Position numbers and translations under genes: made by a program
Shown: positions 1-6,621 of the stretch, piece by piece
Layout of the letters: each line of letters opens with the position of its first letter
Position numbering within the stretch: the stretch's first letter is position 1
Origin: an uncultured Acetatifactor sp.
Lineage (GTDB): Bacteria > Bacillota > Clostridia > Lachnospirales > Lachnospiraceae
Direction of reading: 5' to 3'
Length of the DNA: 8,962 bases
NCBI GenBank assembly: GCA_947626405.1
Contig: CANQSE010000071.1
Location: 1 to 8,962 of the forward strand
Notes under the pieces: model-generated
What the model was told of the DNA's origin: nothing
What the model saw: the letters and a program-made list of their open reading frames with translations, nothing else
The model's database searches: none

Positions 1-1
1 G

Positions 2-1528
2 GCGCCTGTAATTGATAAGGCGGAAGCTGTGACTCCAACCGCAGGTAATTTCAGCGTTTCCCGCGCTTTCAGCGACGATATGATACTACAGCGCGACGAC
101 TATATCAGGATATGGGGGAGCGCACCCGGTGAGGACGGCAATACGATATGCGCTGAATTTAAGGGACTTAAGGGTTCCGCCGTGGTGAGAGACGGAAAGT
201 GGCTGATCACATTGGACGGAACACTGGAGGCGTCCGCGGAGCAGGGACATTCACTTCGCGTATACAGCGCTTCATCGGAAACGGTATTTGAAAATGTGCT
301 GGTGGGCGATGTGTATCTGTGCATCGGTCAGTCCAACGCGGTTTATATGGTGGCAAATTATCTTGAAGATGTACGGAATGACGACACATGCAATAAGGAC
401 TTTATCCGCTCAGATATCTCAGATACCGATAATATTCGGGTGATCCGAAATATGATGGGCGATCCCACTATGGGCGGTGATATAACTTCCGTCGCGGCGG
501 AGGATGTGATGCACAATCGCGGCTGGCAGAAGCCTGAAGCAGCCGCCATGCAGACAAGCGCAGTTGGATATTTCTTTGCAAAACAGATTATTGAGCGCAC
601 GGACAATGAAATTCCTGTAGGAATTATCGAATGTGGCGATTCGGGTTTTCAGCTTTCTGCATTTATGTCTGCTGAGACAGCGCAAAAGTGCGGAGCGGAT
701 GAGTACAACGAAAAGAGAAAGGGTTATTATGGGGACAGCATAAACGGCCTGCAGCGCTCACGCTTTATCTTTAATCAATATATTTCGCCTTTTTTAAACT
801 TTACCGTCAGCGGAATGATCTGGTATCAGGGAGAAAGTGATGCGCCTGGAGATCTGCCGGAGCTTTATCCGGAGCGTTTTGCCGCGGTTGTTCAGGATTA
901 CAGGGACAGAATTGACCAGAATTATCATGATTTTCCCGTATTTGTGATGGAGCTTACCCCGGAATATTCAAAACCTGATTCCTATACTGGCGACGACTGG
1001 GCTTATATTAACGTTGGGCGTGTTCGTTCCTATATGGGAAACATTCCTTCTCTTGTACCTAATACGTTTATCGCGGTATCTTCCGATCTGTGGAAGAACC
1101 GTCAGTATGCAAACCAGCTTCATCCGTACTGCAAATGGTCAATGGCAAAGCGGGCGGCGGAAATTGCCATGCCAATTCTGTACGGTTCCTACACAGACGG
1201 GGAACTGCAGAATACCTGTGCGCCTACTTACAGTGCATGTCTTTCGGCTGAGGACAACGAGGTGGTGCTGCAGTTTGTTTTTACCGGAGGCGGCCTGAAG
1301 ACAAGCGGGGACGGCGAAGCGTCCGGATTTGAAATTTTGTCATGCGACGACAAATGGAAAGCGCCGAAAAGCGTTGTGGTTAACGGAGATACCGTAACTG
1401 TGACAAGCGATGAAACTATTTGCGGCGTTCGTTATTTTGGAAAAACAGGAAGCTGTTATCCGGAGAAGGTCAATGTAAGCAGCGGCACCGGCGTCCCCAT
1501 GGCGGCCTTCTGCTGGATTGCCCGGTAA
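2..1528 (+). CDS. Sialate O-acetylesterase / SASA-family carbohydrate esterase, 5' end possibly missing
   Basis: Likely removes O-acetyl groups from sialic acid or another acetylated glycan. The N-terminal beta-sandwich shows the family signature DDMILQR followed by IRIWG. Counting from a GTG at 29 (499 residues), the SGNH-like catalytic core shows GQSN with nucleophile Ser102, WYQGES at residues 265-270, and a late His365 in the HPYCK block, which is the expected Ser-His arrangement. The C-terminus (GTGVPMAAF) resembles the usual end of the family. The frame has no stop between position 2 and the GTG at 29, and only a weak AAGGCGG lies upstream. The protein may therefore start at 29 or continue left of the window as a longer or fused protein; no signal peptide can be judged. 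Family assignment is confident, but the true substrate is not shown: xylan or other acetyl esterases share this fold. No glycan genes are visible beside it. Confidence 0.8.
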   Translation, partial: APVIDKAEAVTPTAGNFSVSRAFSDDMILQRDDYIRIWGSAPGEDGNTICAEFKGLKGSAVVRDGKWLITLDGTLEASAEQGHSLRVYSASSETVFENVLVGDVYLCIGQSNAVYMVANYLEDVRNDDTCNKDFIRSDISDTDNIRVIRNMMGDPTMGGDITSVAAEDVMHNRGWQKPEAAAMQTSAVGYFFAKQIIERTDNEIPVGIIECGDSGFQLSAFMSAETAQKCGADEYNEKRKGYYGDSINGLQRSRFIFNQYISPFLNFTVSGMIWYQGESDAPGDLPELYPERFAAVVQDYRDRIDQNYHDFPVFVMELTPEYSKPDSYTGDDWAYINVGRVRSYMGNIPSLVPNTFIAVSSDLWKNRQYANQLHPYCKWSMAKRAAEIAMPILYGSYTDGELQNTCAPTYSACLSAEDNEVVLQFVFTGGGLKTSGDGEASGFEILSCDDKWKAPKSVVVNGDTVTVTSDETICGVRYFGKTGSCYPEKVNVSSGTGVPMAAFCWIAR

Positions 1529-1572
1529 CGGCAATTTCAGAAATTGGAAGACGGGCTTGTGAAAAAAAGCCC

Positions 1573-1601
1573 TTGCAAAAAAATGTAATTACTGATAAAA
1601 T
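1573..1601 (+). promoter_or_regulatory. Candidate sigma-A promoter for the MATE gene
   Basis: The -35 box TTGCAA (1573-1578) and -10 box TAAAAT (1596-1601) are separated by exactly 17 bp and lie 45 bp after the esterase stop. The predicted start of transcription is near 1608, giving a leader of about 100 nt that includes the hairpin at 1621-1657. The -35 matches consensus at 4 of 6 positions and the -10 at 5 of 6. This is a visual prediction. Confidence 0.5.
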
Positions 1602-1611
1602 GACTATCAGT
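1591..1611. promoter_or_regulatory. 7-bp inverted repeat overlapping the -10 box: candidate operator
   Basis: ACTGATA (1591-1597) and TATCAGT (1605-1611) form a perfect dyad with a 7-bp spacer. It covers the proposed -10 box and the transcription start. Its size and position suit a dimeric TetR- or MarR-type repressor, a common arrangement in front of efflux pumps. No such regulator gene lies in the window, so the assignment is inference. Confidence 0.35.
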
Positions 1612-1620
1612 GTGTAGCTG

Positions 1621-1657
1621 AAACGGCGTAAGTCCAACTTTGGGACTTACGCCGTTT
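1621..1657 (+). terminator. Perfect 15-bp stem-loop between esterase and MATE genes (terminator or leader attenuator)
   Basis: The left arm 1621-1635 (AAACGGCGTAAGTCC) pairs fully with 1643-1657 around a 7-nt loop. The tail is only moderately T-rich (GTGTTTG), so it is not a textbook intrinsic terminator. It may end the esterase transcript. Because the candidate promoter lies upstream of it, it could also act as a 5' stabilising hairpin or attenuator in the MATE leader. Confidence 0.55.
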
Positions 1658-1695
1658 GTGTTTGACGGGTAATTATAGAATAAATTCGCCTGGAA

Positions 1696-1701
1696 TGGAG
1701 G
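1696..1701 (+). promoter_or_regulatory. Ribosome binding site of the MATE gene
   Basis: TGGAGG lies 5 nt before the ATG at 1707. It selects that start over the in-frame upstream codon at 1656, which would fall inside the hairpin, and over the ATG at 1695, which overlaps the site itself. Confidence 0.7.
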
Positions 1702-1706
1702 TTGTC

Positions 1707-3107
1707 ATGGAACAAAATCAGTCTTATCTTGCCACGGAAAAAGTGGCTAAACTCATGGGCAAATATGCAGTGCCCTGTATTATTTCCCTGCTCGTGGGAG
1801 CGCTTTACAACATCGTTGATCAAATTTTTATTGCAAACGCAAGCTATCTGGGTTCATACGGCAATGCTGCAAACACCGTTGTGTTTCCATTAACGGTAAT
1901 TGCACTGGCCGTTGCGGTTATGATCGGTGACGGCTGCTGCGCATTTTTCAGCCTGAACCTGGGAAAAGGGGACAAGACGGCTGCTGGCAGCAGTATTGGT
2001 CTTTCCGTGCTGATGACTGTCGTCAGCAGCGTTTTTATATGCGCCATGTATCTTATTTTTTCCACGCCTGTCATCACGGTATTCGGAGGAACCGTAAACG
2101 AAGAAACTTTTGCGTTATCAAAGGAATATTTTCATTATATTTCAATCGGTATTCCGTTTTATATGTTCGGGCAGGCGATGAATCCGGTAATACGTGCTGA
2201 CGGAAGCCCAAAATTTGCAATGTTTTCAACGCTTTTGGGCGCCGTATTAAACATTATTCTCGATCCGATTTTTATATTTTGCTTTCACTGGGGCATGATG
2301 GGCGCCGCCGTGGCGACGGTGATCGGGCAGATTGCGACGGCTCTGCTTTCGCTTTATTATATTTTGCATATAAAGTCTGTAAAATTATCCAGGCAGGATT
2401 TCCGGTGGAAAAAAGAAATTGCAGGCCGTACGCTTTCGCTTGGAATTTGCAGCTTTCTGTCTCAAATATCGTTGGTGGCGGCCATGGCGGCGATCAACAA
2501 TATGGTCCGTAAATACAGCGCGCTGGATCCTGTTTTCGGGCAGGAAATGTATGCGCAGATTCCGATGGCGGTTGTAGGTATTGTCATGAAGGTTTTTCAG
2601 ATTGTAATATCAATTGTCATCGGAATGGCGGCTGGGTGTATTCCGGTTGTGGGATATAACATGGGAGCAGGACGGAATGAGCGGGTCAAAAAACTTTTTT
2701 CGCTGCTTCTGACCTGCGAAGCAGCAGTCGGCCTTATTGCTCTTGCTGTTGTGGAATTTCTGCCCCGTCAGATGATTGGTATTTTCGGGTCGGCAAATGA
2801 AAGCGTTTATTATACTGAATTTGCCGTAAAAGCTTTCCGAATCTATCTTTGCATGATTGTTTTTGCCTGCCTTAACAAGGCGACATTTATTTTCCTTCAG
2901 GCAATGGGAAAGGCGGTTGTTTCGACTATGCTGTCAATGATTCGTGAGATTGTGTTTGGGGTGGGATTTGCTCTTGTTCTGCCTTTGTTTTTCGGCCTTG
3001 ACGGAGTGCTTTATTCCATGCCTGTCTCCGATATTCTGACAGCCATTGTATCTGCCGCTATTATTGTTACAACTTATAAGCAATTATCCGGCAAAAATAA
3101 GATCTGA
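1707..3107 (+). CDS. MATE family multidrug/cation efflux transporter, MepA-like
   Basis: This is an integral membrane antiporter of 466 residues, the normal MATE length, with about 12 hydrophobic segments in two homologous halves. Such proteins export cationic drugs, dyes or metabolites in exchange for Na+ or H+. The first helix carries LYNIVDQIFIA (residues 33-43), a hallmark of the MepA/DinF-like branch in Firmicutes. MNPVIRADGSPKFAM (158-172) matches the conserved loop that usually reads N.IR.DGNPK.AM. The second half shows the matching GYNMGAG and FLQAMGKA blocks. The start is set by TGGAGG 5 nt upstream. It appears to be transcribed alone, from a promoter with an overlapping dyad, and is convergent with the minus-strand gene downstream. 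No regulator gene adjoins it. Family certain; substrate unknown. Confidence 0.92.
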   Translation: MEQNQSYLATEKVAKLMGKYAVPCIISLLVGALYNIVDQIFIANASYLGSYGNAANTVVFPLTVIALAVAVMIGDGCCAFFSLNLGKGDKTAAGSSIGLSVLMTVVSSVFICAMYLIFSTPVITVFGGTVNEETFALSKEYFHYISIGIPFYMFGQAMNPVIRADGSPKFAMFSTLLGAVLNIILDPIFIFCFHWGMMGAAVATVIGQIATALLSLYYILHIKSVKLSRQDFRWKKEIAGRTLSLGICSFLSQISLVAAMAAINNMVRKYSALDPVFGQEMYAQIPMAVVGIVMKVFQIVISIVIGMAAGCIPVVGYNMGAGRNERVKKLFSLLLTCEAAVGLIALAVVEFLPRQMIGIFGSANESVYYTEFAVKAFRIYLCMIVFACLNKATFIFLQAMGKAVVSTMLSMIREIVFGVGFALVLPLFFGLDGVLYSMPVSDILTAIVSAAIIVTTYKQLSGKNKI

Positions 3108-3232
3108 AATTCTGCTGATGATACGTATTTCTTAATGGAAATGGAATTAAAGATTTTAAAATCTGCAGACAGCGTATTGGAACTTACGTAAAGGAAAGTC
3201 AGGACCGTGACATACATGCCCATGCACAAAGC
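3108..3232. other. Convergent intergenic spacer with a 14-bp AT palindrome
   Basis: The 125 bp between the two convergent stop codons contain a perfect palindrome, AGATTTTAAAATCT, at 3151-3164. A GC-rich terminator stem was not seen for either gene. Any transcription end here would rely on weak structure or Rho. Confidence 0.5.
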
Positions 3233-4093
3233 TTACCAGCTCATCCAGTCTACATCGTGCTTTATCTGCTTGATGTTTCGATTAATTTTATCAAGCTGCT
3301 CACTCTGATAAGCCATCTCGGAAAGCTTTCTGCGTTCCATATCCAGAATTTCCTGCTGTTTTTGTTCCATCTTCTGTTGGTGCATATAGACGTCGAAAAG
3401 ATTCACTGCTTCCTTTAAGGAATCAGCTTTCTGGTTTGCATAGCTTTGAACAAAATGATTGATTGCCATGCTGAAACGATAATCCGGCGGCACATAGGAA
3501 AGAGCTTCCGCCATGGCTCGTATCCGGTCATCAATTTCCTGCTGGAGCAGAGGAATAACCGCTGTATTTTTCTTTATGACACGTTTTGCGAAGATCACGG
3601 AAAAAATTGTTGCAATCACAGAAAGTGCAAACATAGCCGGAAGCAGAAAAATGATGCAGGGAAATAAACCGCCCCAGAGAACCAATGAGAGCACTATACT
3701 GACAAGACCTAAAAAACCGCCTTTGGGGAGCATGCCAAGAAACTTTGCTCCCAGCGTTGTTTCGCTCAGCCATTGATCGTAAACGTCAAACAGAGCCTGT
3801 CCGTCCGAGGCATGAACCACATTTGTAATGATAAGAAATAATATAATAAAGGGAATGGCAAGGCAAAATGTCCATACAAATGCAGAGATAAAAGGCCTGA
3901 TAAATGCCGTGCTGACGGTTTCCCGCGCTTCCTTTACTTCTTTTTCCAGAGCTTCCTGACGGTCGCAGACCTGCTCCATCTCTTTTAAAGGTCCGCTCAG
4001 GCGGGCATACAACCCGAATATATCCCGCACCGTTTCGATGCTTCCGACTTCCACAATAGGATATGCGCCGCCGGCCTTAATGACCTGTTCCAT
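3233..4093 (-). CDS. Uncharacterised membrane protein with coiled-coil flanks
   Basis: I do not recognise a named family with certainty. The 286 residues divide into a soluble N-terminus with a charged helix likely to coil (about 36-60), a first membrane segment (about 67-93), a hydrophilic stretch of about 30 residues, a hydrophobic pair (about 126-147 and 148-170), and a long charged C-terminal region. The C-terminus carries YVPPDYRFSMAINHFVQSYA (200-219), then ADSLKEAVNLFDVYMHQQKM (223-242), then a Gln/Glu/Lys-rich coiled coil to the end. The P.-Y... plus ADSLKEAVNL pattern resembles conserved hypothetical proteins of Clostridia, from memory only. The start is the ATG whose A is at 4093: AGGGAG lies 7 nt upstream, and the promoter at 4215-4243 would begin transcription near 4208, too late for a longer reading from 4204. 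It stands alone and divergent from thl. Possible roles include membrane scaffolding or sensing, but none is shown. Confidence 0.75.
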   Translation of the reverse strand: MEQVIKAGGAYPIVEVGSIETVRDIFGLYARLSGPLKEMEQVCDRQEALEKEVKEARETVSTAFIRPFISAFVWTFCLAIPFIILFLIITNVVHASDGQALFDVYDQWLSETTLGAKFLGMLPKGGFLGLVSIVLSLVLWGGLFPCIIFLLPAMFALSVIATIFSVIFAKRVIKKNTAVIPLLQQEIDDRIRAMAEALSYVPPDYRFSMAINHFVQSYANQKADSLKEAVNLFDVYMHQQKMEQKQQEILDMERRKLSEMAYQSEQLDKINRNIKQIKHDVDWMSW

Positions 4094-4100
4094 ATGTATT

Positions 4101-4106
4101 CTCCCT
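4101..4106 (-). promoter_or_regulatory. Ribosome binding site of the minus-strand membrane protein
   Basis: On the minus strand AGGGAG sits 7 nt before the ATG at 4093. It supports a 286-residue product rather than a 37-residue N-terminal extension, for which no ribosome site is visible. Confidence 0.65.
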
Positions 4107-4214
4107 CGTATGATGTACCTGTCAATTCCCAGGCTCTGACATGTAGCTGCGAATCGTTTTTCCGGTTGCCTGACTTTTGTCGGAGTTTTTTTCTCCGAAT
4201 GCAAATCATGTCAT

Positions 4215-4243
4215 AGTATATCAAATAGGTCAAAAACTGTCAA
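4215..4243 (-). promoter_or_regulatory. Near-consensus sigma-A promoter of the minus-strand gene
   Basis: On the minus strand, a perfect -35 box TTGACA (4243-4238) and a -10 box TATACT (4220-4215) are separated by exactly 17 bp. Predicted transcription starts near 4208, leaving a leader of about 115 nt. It is the strongest promoter match in the window. Confidence 0.75.
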
Positions 4244-4323
4244 CTTTTCCGGATATCTTTTCTCCCGCGTCGAATTACCTTCACATGTACAACCTTAGTT
4301 TGCATATGGTGTTTTGCAGAGAA

Positions 4324-4341
4324 TTGTTATTTTTTTATCAA
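4324..4341. promoter_or_regulatory. Rex-like operator upstream of the thl promoter
   Basis: TTGTTATTTTTTTATCAA matches 12 of the 14 defined positions of the published Rex consensus TTGTTAANNNNTTAACAA. It lies 14 bp before the -35 box of thl. Rex is the NADH/NAD+-responsive repressor known to control thl and crt-bcd-etf genes in clostridia. The match is seen in the sequence; binding is inferred. Confidence 0.55.
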
Positions 4342-4355
4342 TTTTAGAAAAGCCG

Positions 4356-4384
4356 TTGCAAATAAGCCCTGACTATGGTACACT
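4356..4384 (+). promoter_or_regulatory. Promoter of the butyrate cluster (thl)
   Basis: The -35 box TTGCAA (4356-4361) and -10 box TACACT (4379-4384) are 17 bp apart. TGG (4376-4378) directly before the -10 box supplies an extended -10 element that could compensate for the imperfect hexamers. The expected start is near 4391, giving a leader of about 56 nt. Confidence 0.55.
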
Positions 4385-4446
4385 AAAGCTTACAGAAATG
4401 ACAAAAAAATAACAATCATTATTAAAAGCAATCGGAGGAAAATCAA

Positions 4447-5631
4447 ATGGCAAAAAAAGTAGTTTTAGCCGGAGCATGCCGTACCGCAATCGGTACTATG
4501 GGCGGCTCACTGAGCACCACTCCCGCCGCGGATCTGGGTGCAATTGTTATCAAGGAGGCGCTTAAGAGGGCAGGCGTTGCGCCCGAGGCCGTTGATCAGG
4601 TCTACATGGGCTGCGTGATCCAGGCAGGCCAGGGCCAGAATGTAGCGCGTCAGGCTTCCATCAAGGCAGGACTTCCCGTTGAGGTTCCCGCTGTGACCAT
4701 GAATGTCGTCTGCGGTTCGGGCTTAAACTGCGTAAACCAGGCTGCTCAGATGATTCTGGCAGGAGATGCCGACATCGTTGTGGCAGGCGGTATGGAAAAC
4801 ATGTCCATGGCTCCCTATGCGATCCCTCAGGGCCGTTACGGATACAGAATGAATAACGGCGTATTGGTGGATACCATGATCAAGGATGCTCTGTGGGATG
4901 CTTTCAACGATTACCACATGATCAAGACCGCCGACAATATCTGCGAGGAATGGGGCCTTACCAGAGAAGAACTGGACGAGTTCGCATTAAAGAGCCAGCA
5001 GAAGACTGAAGCGGCGCAGAAGTCAGGCGCTTTCAAGGCCGAGATCGTTCCCGTAGAAGTAAAGAAAAAGAAAGAGACAGTCATTTTTGATACGGACGAA
5101 GGTCCGAGACCCGGCTCCACCATGGAAGGTCTCGCAAAGCTCCGTCCCATCAACCCGGGCGGATTCGTTACAGCCGGAAACGCTTCCGGTATCAACGACG
5201 GTGCGGCTGCTATCGTGGTGATGAGCGAGGAGAAGGCTAAGGAACTCGGCGTGAAGCCTATGGCGACTTACGTCGCGGGCGCTCTGGCGGGCGTTCGTCC
5301 CGAGGTGATGGGCATCGGTCCCGTCGCAGCGACCAGAAAGGTAATGGCAAAGACCGGCATGAAGATTGAAGACTTTGACATCATTGAGGCCAACGAGGCA
5401 TTTGCGGCTCAGTCGGTTGCCGTGGGCAAGGATCTTGGCATTGACGTGGATAAGCAGTTAAACCCCAACGGCGGCGCCATTGCTCTTGGCCATCCCGTGG
5501 GCGCATCCGGATGCCGAATCCTTGTGACGCTGCTCTATGAGATGCAGGCGAGAGGTGCGAAGACCGGACTTGCCACACTGTGTATCGGCGGCGGCATGGG
5601 ATGCGCAACGATTGTAAAGATCGAGGATTAA
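4447..5631 (+). CDS. thl: Acetyl-CoA acetyltransferase (thiolase)
   Basis: Biosynthetic thiolase condensing two acetyl-CoA to acetoacetyl-CoA plus CoA, the first step of butyrate synthesis, in the cytoplasm as a homotetramer. The 394 residues are the standard length. The nucleophile Cys89 is in VCGSGL, and the helical signature around GGMENMS follows it. The later catalytic elements are NEAFAAQ, His349 in [14 protein letters not shown], and Cys379 in CIGGGMG. Numbering agrees almost exactly with the well-studied Zoogloea enzyme. GGAGG (4434-4438) is 8 nt before the ATG. It is the first gene of the butyrate cluster, under a promoter flanked by Rex-like sites, and is followed by a terminator-like hairpin, so it may be made in excess over the genes behind it. 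Codon use is more biased (AAG, GGC, ATC) than in the esterase and MATE genes, fitting high expression. Confidence 0.96.
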   Translation: MAKKVVLAGACRTAIGTMGGSLSTTPAADLGAIVIKEALKRAGVAPEAVDQVYMGCVIQAGQGQNVARQASIKAGLPVEVPAVTMNVVCGSGLNCVNQAAQMILAGDADIVVAGGMENMSMAPYAIPQGRYGYRMNNGVLVDTMIKDALWDAFNDYHMIKTADNICEEWGLTREELDEFALKSQQKTEAAQKSGAFKAEIVPVEVKKKKETVIFDTDEGPRPGSTMEGLAKLRPINPGGFVTAGNASGINDGAAAIVVMSEEKAKELGVKPMATYVAGALAGVRPEVMGIGPVAATRKVMAKTGMKIEDFDIIEANEAFAAQSVAVGKDLGIDVDKQLNPNGGAIALGHPVGASGCRILVTLLYEMQARGAKTGLATLCIGGGMGCATIVKIED

Positions 5632-5645
5632 ACTGCAGCATAACA

Positions 5646-5688
5646 GGAGAGAATACCAAACCGCGCAAAACGGGAGGGTATTCTCTTT
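5646..5688 (+). terminator. Terminator-like hairpin after thl
   Basis: AGAGAATACC (5648-5657) pairs perfectly with GGTATTCTCT (5677-5686), with a further G-T closing pair. The 19-nt loop holds a small CCG/CGG inner pairing. The tail (CTCTTTGTTG) has a short, interrupted T-run, so it may act as a partial terminator that lets some transcripts continue into crt. Confidence 0.5.
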
Positions 5689-5743
5689 GTTGCGAAAAGA
5701 ACAGGGACGTAATTTTTCATCGCCCCGTCGCGTAAAACGCTCA

Positions 5744-5763
5744 AAGGCGAATTAATTTGCCTT
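5744..5763. repeat. 20-bp near-perfect palindrome just upstream of crt
   Basis: AAGGCGAATTAATTTGCCTT is self-complementary at 9 of 10 base pairs; the tenth is G opposite T. It ends directly before the ribosome site. It could be a protein-binding operator, or in RNA an 8-bp hairpin with a TTAA loop beside the Shine-Dalgarno. No convincing -10/-35 pair was found next to it. Confidence 0.45.
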
Positions 5764-5765
5764 GG

Positions 5766-5771
5766 AAAGGA
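5766..5771 (+). promoter_or_regulatory. Ribosome binding site of crt
   Basis: AAAGGA is 6 nt before the ATG at 5778 and selects that codon. The in-frame TTG at 5757 lies inside the palindrome and upstream of this site. Confidence 0.65.
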
Positions 5772-5777
5772 AATAAA

Positions 5778-6563
5778 ATGGAGTTTATATTGTATGAGCA
5801 AAAGGGCAATTATGCCATTATTACCATTAACAGAGAGAAGGCTCTTAACGCCTTGAACTCTCAGGTGCTTGAGGAGCTTGATTCCACTCTGGACAGCGTG
5901 GATCTTGACGTAGTGCGCTGCCTGATTCTTACCGGTGCAGGGCAGAAATCCTTTGTGGCAGGGGCTGATATTGCGGAAATGAGCACACTGACAAAGGCGC
6001 AGGGCGAGGCTTTCGGCAAGAAGGGTAACGACGTGTTCCGCAAACTGGAGACGTTTCCTGTCCCTGTGATAGCGGCGGTAAACGGCTTTGCGCTTGGCGG
6101 CGGCTGTGAGATTTCAATGAGCTGCGACATCCGTATCTGCTCCGATAACGCTGTGTTTGGACAGCCTGAGACGGGACTTGGCATTACCCCGGGCTTTGGC
6201 GGTACTCAGAGATTGGCGCGTCTCGTAGGAGCGGGTATGGCGAAGCAGATGATCTATACCGCCCGCAACATCAAGGCGGATGAAGCATATCGGATCGGCC
6301 TTGTGAACGCCGTTTATCCTCAGGAGGAGCTTCTTCCCGCTGCGGAGAAGATGGCGGCAGGTATTGCAAAGAACGCTCCCATTGCGGTACGCAACTGCAA
6401 GAAAGCCATCAACGAAGGGCTGGAAGTGGATATGGACAAGGCGATTGTGATCGAAGAAAAGCTGTTCGGGGACTGCTTCGAGACCGAGGATCAGAAGTAT
6501 GGCATGGCGTTCTTCCTTGACAAAAACAAGGAGAAGGTAAAGGAGCCGTTCAAAAACTGCTGA
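5778..6563 (+). CDS. crt: 3-Hydroxybutyryl-CoA dehydratase (crotonase)
   Basis: Enoyl-CoA hydratase/isomerase superfamily enzyme that dehydrates 3-hydroxybutyryl-CoA to crotonyl-CoA, the third step of the pathway, in the cytoplasm. The 261 residues match the family. Oxyanion-hole elements are SFVAGADIAEM (residues 58-68) and GFALGGGCE (103-111). The two acid/base glutamates are Glu111 in GGGCE and Glu131 in FGQPETGLG, followed by the usual PGFGGTQRL. The ATG at 5778 is chosen because AAAGGA lies 6 nt upstream and the encoded N-terminus MEFILYEQKG has the normal family length. It sits 146 bp after thl and 142 bp before hbd, unusually wide gaps for one operon, both carrying structured or repeated DNA. 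The dehydratase role rests on context, since the fold also serves other acyl-CoAs. Confidence 0.95.
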   Translation: MEFILYEQKGNYAIITINREKALNALNSQVLEELDSTLDSVDLDVVRCLILTGAGQKSFVAGADIAEMSTLTKAQGEAFGKKGNDVFRKLETFPVPVIAAVNGFALGGGCEISMSCDIRICSDNAVFGQPETGLGITPGFGGTQRLARLVGAGMAKQMIYTARNIKADEAYRIGLVNAVYPQEELLPAAEKMAAGIAKNAPIAVRNCKKAINEGLEVDMDKAIVIEEKLFGDCFETEDQKYGMAFFLDKNKEKVKEPFKNC

Positions 6564-6583
6564 CGGGACAGGAAAGCTTAAAG

Positions 6584-6603
6584 CTGTATGAAACTGTATG
6601 AAA
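6584..6603 (+). repeat. Two tandem copies of a 10-bp unit after crt
   Basis: CTGTATGAAA occurs twice back to back (6584-6593 and 6594-6603), 20 bp after the crt stop. It is a small duplication, separate in sequence from the 13-bp repeat that follows. Confidence 0.7.
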
Positions 6604-6621
6604 AATGCGGTTTGGAATTTT

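Larger units (their letters stand above)
4323..4416. repeat. Perfect 14-bp inverted repeat centred on the thl promoter
   Basis: ATTGTTATTTTTTT (4323-4336) and AAAAAAATAACAAT (4403-4416) are exact reverse complements separated by 66 bp. The midpoint falls between 4369 and 4370, the middle of the -35/-10 pair. Each arm carries a TTGTTA/TAACAA Rex half-site. The right arm belongs to a weaker 18-bp Rex match at 4398-4415 (10 of 14 positions). Confidence 0.6.
4094..4446. other. Divergent intergenic region between the minus-strand gene and thl
   Basis: This 353-bp gene-free stretch holds, from left to right: the roughly 115-nt leader of the minus-strand gene, with a small hairpin TCGGAG/CTCCGA at 4180-4198 around a 7-nt homopolymer loop; its promoter at 4215-4243; about 80 bp without a clear signal; a Rex-like operator at 4324-4341; the thl promoter at 4356-4384; a weaker second Rex-like site at 4398-4415; and the thl ribosome site at 4434-4438. 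Confidence 0.7.

Noticed and set aside
1553..1572. Second terminator after the esterase (GGGCTT/AAGCCC stem)
   Set aside because: Only a 6-bp stem with an 8-nt loop, followed by TTGCAAAA rather than a T-run, and it runs into the candidate -35 box.
4180..4198. Small hairpin in the leader of the minus-strand gene as a riboswitch or attenuator
   Set aside because: A 6-bp stem with a homopolymer loop and no alternative pairing or conserved riboswitch core. It is noted in the intergenic entry but not enough to name a regulatory RNA.
5687..5715. Internal promoter between thl and crt (TTGTTG, 17 bp, TAATTT)
   Set aside because: Both hexamers match consensus at only about half the positions and there is no extended -10 element, so it is no better than chance.
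5732..5745. Possible catabolite-response (cre) site before crt
   Set aside because: It keeps the central CG and flanking A residues but lacks the leading TG and the C near the end that define the consensus; about 8 of 11 positions is too weak in this base composition.
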